Source of the DNA: Subtercola sp.
GTDB taxonomy: Bacteria; Actinomycetota; Actinomycetes; Actinomycetales; Microbacteriaceae
DNA: 64,000 bases
NCBI GenBank assembly: GCA_025463765.1
Contig: JAODBC010000039.1
Span: forward strand, 62,001-126,000
Direction of reading: 5' to 3'
How positions within the stretch are numbered: the stretch's first letter is position 1; each line of letters starts with the position of its first letter. A program made the translations under genes and the position numbers. The notes below the pieces were generated by a model, which was not told the origin of the DNA, searched no databases, and was given only the letters and a program-made list of their open reading frames with translations. This document shows positions 60,133 to 64,000 of this stretch, one piece after another.

Positions 60133-61038
60133 ATGACGGTAATGGAGATGTCGGGGCAGTTCCAAATCGCAGTCATCATCGAAGACAGCCCGGACATCAG
60201 CGGGCTCATCGATACCGTGCTCAGCGCTGCCGGCTTTCGCACTGTCGTGACGACCAACGGTCTCGACGGCATCGATGCTGTGCGTGAACATTCGCCCGTC
60301 ATCACCACGCTCGACGTCAACATGCCGGGAATCGACGGGTTCGAGACGGCTCGGCGCATCCGCAGTTTCAGCGACACCTACCTGATCATGCTCACGGCCC
60401 GCGACGACGAGATCGATACCCTCCAAGGCCTTGAGGCCGGCGCCGACGACTACCTCGTCAAGCCCTTCCGCCCCCGCGAGCTGCGCGCCCGCATAGCGGC
60501 CATGCAGCGCCGGCCCCGCACCATGGTGAACCCGGGCGAGCAGCGCGCCTCACCCGACGTGACCAGCACCGGCACCACCACCGGCACGAGCTCCGACACC
60601 ACCAGCACCGGCACCGGCACGAGCTCCAGCCCTGGCTCCACCACCGGCACCGGTGAGCCCGCAACCGGCACCTCGGGCCGTGCGAGCTATCCGAGCGACG
60701 ACGGCTGGGTCGGCTACAACGGGCTTTACCTCAACGAAGAGATGCGTCTGGCAGAGAAAGACGGCATTCAGCTCGAACTCACGCGTAGCGAGTTCAGCCT
60801 GCTGGTCGCACTTGTGAACAGCGGCCGTCGCGTTCGCAGCAAGACAGACCTCGCGCTGCTCTTGCGCGGGGAATCCGCATCACCATCGCCGTACGTGAGC
60901 GAGAGCGACAAGCGGGCGATCGAGGTGCATATCGTCAATCTCCGGCGCAAGCTGGGTGACGGCCTCCCCGACCCACGTTTCATCGAGACGGTTCGCGGAA
61001 TCGGCTACCGAATGGCCGCAACGCACGACGCATCCTGA
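60133..61038 (+). CDS. OmpR/PhoB-type response regulator with repetitive linker
   Basis: A transcription factor controlled by phosphorylation. The receiver domain (residues ~10-125) has the acidic pocket IIEDSPD, the phospho-acceptor Asp in TLDVNMPGIDG (~57), LTARDDE and the Lys in YLVKPFRPRELRARI (~110). A Thr/Ser/Gly repeat linker of ~45 residues (~140-185; TSTGTT, TGTGTS) separates it from the winged-helix DNA-binding domain (~200-300) with LTRSEFSLLVALVNSGRRVRSKTDLALLLRG and AIEVHIVNLRRKLGD...IETVRGIGYRM. Candidate starts at 60133, 60142 and 60148 cannot be resolved. The histidine kinase at 62340-63971 is the obvious partner, separated by a GGDEF-like gene on the other strand. Confidence 0.9.
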   Translation: MTVMEMSGQFQIAVIIEDSPDISGLIDTVLSAAGFRTVVTTNGLDGIDAVREHSPVITTLDVNMPGIDGFETARRIRSFSDTYLIMLTARDDEIDTLQGLEAGADDYLVKPFRPRELRARIAAMQRRPRTMVNPGEQRASPDVTSTGTTTGTSSDTTSTGTGTSSSPGSTTGTGEPATGTSGRASYPSDDGWVGYNGLYLNEEMRLAEKDGIQLELTRSEFSLLVALVNSGRRVRSKTDLALLLRGESASPSPYVSESDKRAIEVHIVNLRRKLGDGLPDPRFIETVRGIGYRMAATHDAS

Positions 61039-61074
61039 CGACCGCTGCGAATGCAGCCGAGCCCACGTCGAACC

Positions 61075-62268
61075 TCAGGGCGTGTCTGACAATTGCGTGC
61101 CGGCTGCTCGTGGCCCATGACCGACCTCGATGTGGTTGCCGCCCTCCGCTCGAGTCAGCTGCGTGAGCTCATCGAGCGCCGTCGACAACACTGTCATGTC
61201 GTAGCCGAAGGCGTCGGTGCTCACTACACCGAAGCTCGCCGTCGCCCGCAGGCTCTGCGACTCGTCGATGGGATGGTCGACCAACGCGTCTCGAATGCGC
61301 CCGGCGATCTTCTGTGCGTCATAGTCGTTGGTCACGACCATGACGATCACGAACCTGCCGGATCCCGGATGCCCGAGAAGAGCACCTGTGGGGGCAACCG
61401 CCCGAACGACTCTCGCCACCTGGAGAATGACCCCGTCGCCGAAGGTTCGGCCCAGCGCAGTGTTGATCTCCGGCAGGCTGTCGATGTCGATCGCGATCAT
61501 CGCCAGTCGCTCCGACCGGGCTGCTGCCCGCTCGAGCCAATCCTGCCACTGCTGCGCGAATGCCGAAGCCGAGAGCAAGCCGACCACCGAGAGGGTTCCG
61601 ATCGTCAGATCTCCGAGCGCGGAGGCTCCCGCCCGCTCCACCTGCAAGATCGAGAGCGAGATAGTGCCGAGTAGCACGAACGCGGTGACGAGAATGGTCG
61701 AAATCTCCGGCCCGAAATACGTCACGAACAGCTCACCCTGCGGCCCGCCCAAGGCGAAAGCAATGGTTCTGAGCCCGTAGTAGATCGCGATGACCCACAG
61801 CGCTCCAGCGAGAATTCGAGCGTTCACATTGCGCAACAGACGCCCACGCAGCGCCTCGAAACCGGCCAGGCCCGAGAAGACGGCAATGACGGGGAAGAGC
61901 ACGAGCGAGCCCTGCCACGCGCCTTGACTCTGGGCAGTGACGATGCTCGCGACGGCGACGGCGGCCGCCGCGAGTGCCACGACCACGATGTACGGCCGAC
62001 GACCGTTGAACGCCCGGCATCCCGACCAGATCATTCCGCTGACGAGCGAGTAAGCCGCATTGCCGATGACGAGAATCCAGCTCGCATCGGTTGTTCCGCC
62101 CCAGATTCCGAAACAGATGACTGAGAGTATTGCGCCGATGAAAGACACGCTCCACAGACGACCGGCCAAGTCGTTGCGCCGGGTCGCCGTGTTGAGCACG
62201 AAAGAGAAGCCGCACAGCACGACGACGATTCCGTCGAAAACGAGAAGGGTCTGCAGGTCGAGCCTCAC
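61075..62268 (-). CDS. Membrane protein with degenerate GGDEF domain
   Basis: A 397-residue protein with six to seven N-terminal membrane helices (residues ~5-215) and a C-terminal GGDEF-like domain (~225-385). AMIAIDIDSLPEINTALGRTFGDGVILQVARVV is the usual substrate/metal block. The active-site loop is HPGSGRFVIVM where an active cyclase has GGDEF, so the catalytic acidic residues are lost. No RxxD inhibitory site is visible five residues upstream. It is therefore unlikely to make cyclic di-GMP and may instead bind GTP or c-di-GMP, or act as a scaffold. GTG at 62268 begins RLDLQTLLVFDG. It lies between the response regulator (convergent) and the histidine kinase (same strand, 71 bp upstream), so it probably belongs to their signalling unit. 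Confidence 0.85.
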   Translation of the reverse strand: MRLDLQTLLVFDGIVVVLCGFSFVLNTATRRNDLAGRLWSVSFIGAILSVICFGIWGGTTDASWILVIGNAAYSLVSGMIWSGCRAFNGRRPYIVVVALAAAAVAVASIVTAQSQGAWQGSLVLFPVIAVFSGLAGFEALRGRLLRNVNARILAGALWVIAIYYGLRTIAFALGGPQGELFVTYFGPEISTILVTAFVLLGTISLSILQVERAGASALGDLTIGTLSVVGLLSASAFAQQWQDWLERAAARSERLAMIAIDIDSLPEINTALGRTFGDGVILQVARVVRAVAPTGALLGHPGSGRFVIVMVVTNDYDAQKIAGRIRDALVDHPIDESQSLRATASFGVVSTDAFGYDMTVLSTALDELTQLTRAEGGNHIEVGHGPRAAGTQLSDTP

Positions 62269-62339
62269 CTGTACAGCGCCTTTCGGTCAGTCTGTCTGCG
62301 GCTGCGACCCGCAGTCATGTCGCCACTTGCCAGGTCGAT

Positions 62340-63971
62340 TCAGGCCAACTCTAGCTGTTTGAGTGGTAGTCGCACCACGAACTTCGAGCCGACTCCGGTG
62401 GTACTGCTCACCTCGAGTTCGCCGCCGTGCTCTCGCACGATATTGCGGCTGATGCTCATGCCCAGACCCGAACCTTGGATTCCCGACTGTTGCACCGCCT
62501 CCGCCCGAAAGTATCGGTCGAAGATCTTCGCCTGTTCGAACTCGCTGAGCCCGATGCCGGTGTCACTGACGGCAATGGTGACATCGGTGTTGGTCGCCTG
62601 CACATCGACGTGCACCGATCCACCGGCCTTGTTGTATTTGATGGCGTTGGTGAGCAGGTTGTCGACGACTTGTCGTAGCCGGAATCCATCCGCGACGATT
62701 CTCGCGGGGGCGAAGGCCTCGCCGGTCACGGTGATTCCGTGCTCCTCTGCGAGCGGGTGCCGAGCCTGAATCGAGTCGGTGACGATCTGATTCACGTCGC
62801 ATTCCTCGAACTTCATCGCGAGCAAGTGATCGGAGTCGGGGGCGGTGACCCGTAGATCAGCGATCAGCGCGAGCAGCCGGTCTGCGTTCGACGAGGCGAT
62901 CTCCAGGTACGACGACGTGACGGGGTTGAGGGAGGGGTCTTCGAGTGCCAGGTCGAGGTACCCGAGAATCGAGGTCAGGGGCGAGCGCAATTCGTGCGAG
63001 ACGATGGCAACCAGGTCGTCACGGGCCCGAATGGCCGTGATTTCACTGGTGACGTCTCGAGTCACCATGACGCCGCCGTCGTGCTCACCATCGGCGCCGA
63101 CGATCTGCCGAGCCGAGATCGAGAGCGCCCTGCGACGCTCGCCCGGTTCGCCCACCCACACGACGAAGTCGCTGTAGACCCTTCCGAGCGCAGCCTGCCG
63201 GTACGGTCGCAGCTCGTCGGGCATCGGGGTGACACGATCCGCGTAGTAGAGCGTGCTCGGCTCCGGGCTCGTCGCAGAGGCACCGAATTCGGCCGCGAGC
63301 CTCTCTGACGTTCGGTTCACCAGGGTCTCGCGACCGTGCTTGTCGAAGGCCACCACACCGAACTCGACCGAGTTCAATACCGCATCGAGTGTTTGTTCCT
63401 GCCGCCGGGCACGACGATGTGCCGCTTCGAGCAGGTTCGCCTGCTGTCGCAGCAGGGCCAGCTGGGCGGCCGAGCTCTTGGCGCGAACGAAGCTCACCGC
63501 AGCAATGAACGCGAGGGTGACGGGCACAACGATGAGGGCGGGGGCGTTCGCCATCACGCTGACCGAACCGCCGACGAAGGCGCAGCCCCAGATCAACGCG
63601 GCAGACCCGATCGACCCGAAAATCGCGCCTCTGACACCGAACTCAGTCGAGAGCCAGATGATGGGAAAGACGAAGAGAATAGACGCGGCCAGATCGATGG
63701 ATGCGGGATGCGCGGTCGCACCCAGCACTATCGATGCCGCGGCCAGCATGTCTGCGATGGGCACGGCCACGATCCAGCCCGGCGTGATCTCACCCCAGGG
63801 CAGAACAGCGGCGAGTGCGGTGACGACGAAGACGGCGACGCCTCCGCTGAAGAAGAATGGATTGACGACCGTGCCGCTCTGCATGATGAATTCGGCGCAG
63901 ATCAGGAGAAGTGCCGTGGCGGCGAAGGGCAGTTGCGACTGGAACACGGCGCGCTCGCGCCGTTCCTGCAT
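62340..63971 (-). CDS. Membrane-bound sensor histidine kinase with PAS-like domain
   Basis: A 543-residue kinase. Five to six membrane helices (residues ~12-165) form a MASE-like sensor. A coiled coil (AQLALLRQQANLLEAAHRRARRQEQ) is followed by a PAS-type domain (~200-320; VLNSVEFGVVAFDKHGRETLVNRT). The HisKA box is IVSHELRSPLTSILGYLDLAL (~325). The ATPase has N-box LLTNAIKYNKAGG, G1 SDTGIGLSEFE, F-box KIFDRYFRAE and G2 GSGLGMSISRNIV, and ends in VGSKFVVRLPLK. ATG at 63971, with GAGGGG nine bases upstream, is preferred over GTG at 63992. It is the likely partner of the regulator at 60133. The signal sensed is unknown. Confidence 0.92.
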   Translation of the reverse strand: MQERRERAVFQSQLPFAATALLLICAEFIMQSGTVVNPFFFSGGVAVFVVTALAAVLPWGEITPGWIVAVPIADMLAAASIVLGATAHPASIDLAASILFVFPIIWLSTEFGVRGAIFGSIGSAALIWGCAFVGGSVSVMANAPALIVVPVTLAFIAAVSFVRAKSSAAQLALLRQQANLLEAAHRRARRQEQTLDAVLNSVEFGVVAFDKHGRETLVNRTSERLAAEFGASATSPEPSTLYYADRVTPMPDELRPYRQAALGRVYSDFVVWVGEPGERRRALSISARQIVGADGEHDGGVMVTRDVTSEITAIRARDDLVAIVSHELRSPLTSILGYLDLALEDPSLNPVTSSYLEIASSNADRLLALIADLRVTAPDSDHLLAMKFEECDVNQIVTDSIQARHPLAEEHGITVTGEAFAPARIVADGFRLRQVVDNLLTNAIKYNKAGGSVHVDVQATNTDVTIAVSDTGIGLSEFEQAKIFDRYFRAEAVQQSGIQGSGLGMSISRNIVREHGGELEVSSTTGVGSKFVVRLPLKQLELA

Positions 63972-64000
63972 CGCTCTCGACCCCTCGACCACCCCTGAAT

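Overview
The window is one continuous stretch of a high-GC actinobacterial chromosome. Several features point to Microbacteriaceae (a Subtercola-like genus is possible, but I cannot settle this without a search): GC-rich codon use, a decaprenyl/polyprenol-phosphate mannose synthase, a Rv3654c-Rv3660c-type Tad cluster, a ponA2/metallophosphoesterase pair and a YcnI/CopC pair. The order HolB - Tmk - TopA - Tad genes - divergent acs - RidA - DUF4177 - PonA2 - metallophosphoesterase matches the order I know from Mycobacterium tuberculosis Rv3644c-Rv3683, so this part is old vertical core.

Layout. 1-2.2 kb: end of a CtaG-type cytochrome oxidase assembly protein, a FUSC membrane protein and a divergent polyprenol-phosphate mannose synthase. 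2.25-2.87 kb: a gene-free field of strong hairpins, followed by an FMN riboswitch that controls a riboflavin operon (ribD-ribE-ribBA-ribH, 3.1-7.4 kb). 7.6-11.5 kb: an MHS-type transporter and a single-chain ABC exporter. 11.8-15.2 kb: leftward one-carbon and housekeeping genes (folD, purU, a SpoU methyltransferase, pncA). 15.3-19.6 kb: a PBP4-type carboxypeptidase, a Gfo/Idh/MocA oxidoreductase, a GT-C-like membrane protein and tRNA-Thr(CGT). 19.6-26.7 kb: a TetR regulator and the leftward set TAP-like lipoprotein hydrolase, holB, tmk, topA. 26.9-30.3 kb: a compact Tad pilus/secretion cluster. 30.8-37.1 kb: acs, ridA, a DUF4177 gene, ponA and a metallophosphoesterase. 37.1-37.4 kb: tRNA-Pro(CGG) with a decayed duplicate of its 3' end. 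37.5-41.1 kb: thymidine kinase, a membrane GT-like protein and a radical SAM protein behind a LexA-like box. 41.1-41.8 kb: a second hairpin field. 41.8-44.3 kb: a copper-linked group (CopC, YcnI, Met-rich membrane protein). 44.6-46.6 kb: a membrane-anchored esterase and a broken FAD monooxygenase. 46.9-52.6 kb: a giant secreted repeat protein. 52.7-59.1 kb: an O-antigen-ligase-like protein, then an overlapping trio of DUF1345 protein, signal peptidase I and an HPr-kinase-like/PqqD-like fusion protein. 59.5-64 kb: a Tat-signal secreted protein, a response regulator, a GGDEF-like protein with a degenerate active site, and a histidine kinase.

Two themes run through the window. First, in-frame low-complexity, tandem-repeat insertions interrupt or extend many conserved enzymes (RibD, RibE, RibBA, the ABC exporter nucleotide-binding domain, TadB, signal peptidase, the HprK-like protein, the response regulator linker). 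Second, gene-free stretches are filled with perfect hairpins or with exactly phased short tandem repeats (15, 15/16, 18/20 and 61 bp).

The best candidate for an undescribed system is the overlapping DUF1345 - signal peptidase I - HprK-like/PqqD operon with its Tat-exported neighbour. The best structural-element candidate is the pair of hairpins at 2640-2672 and 2758-2788, which share an identical 13-nt loop but have different, still perfectly paired stems.
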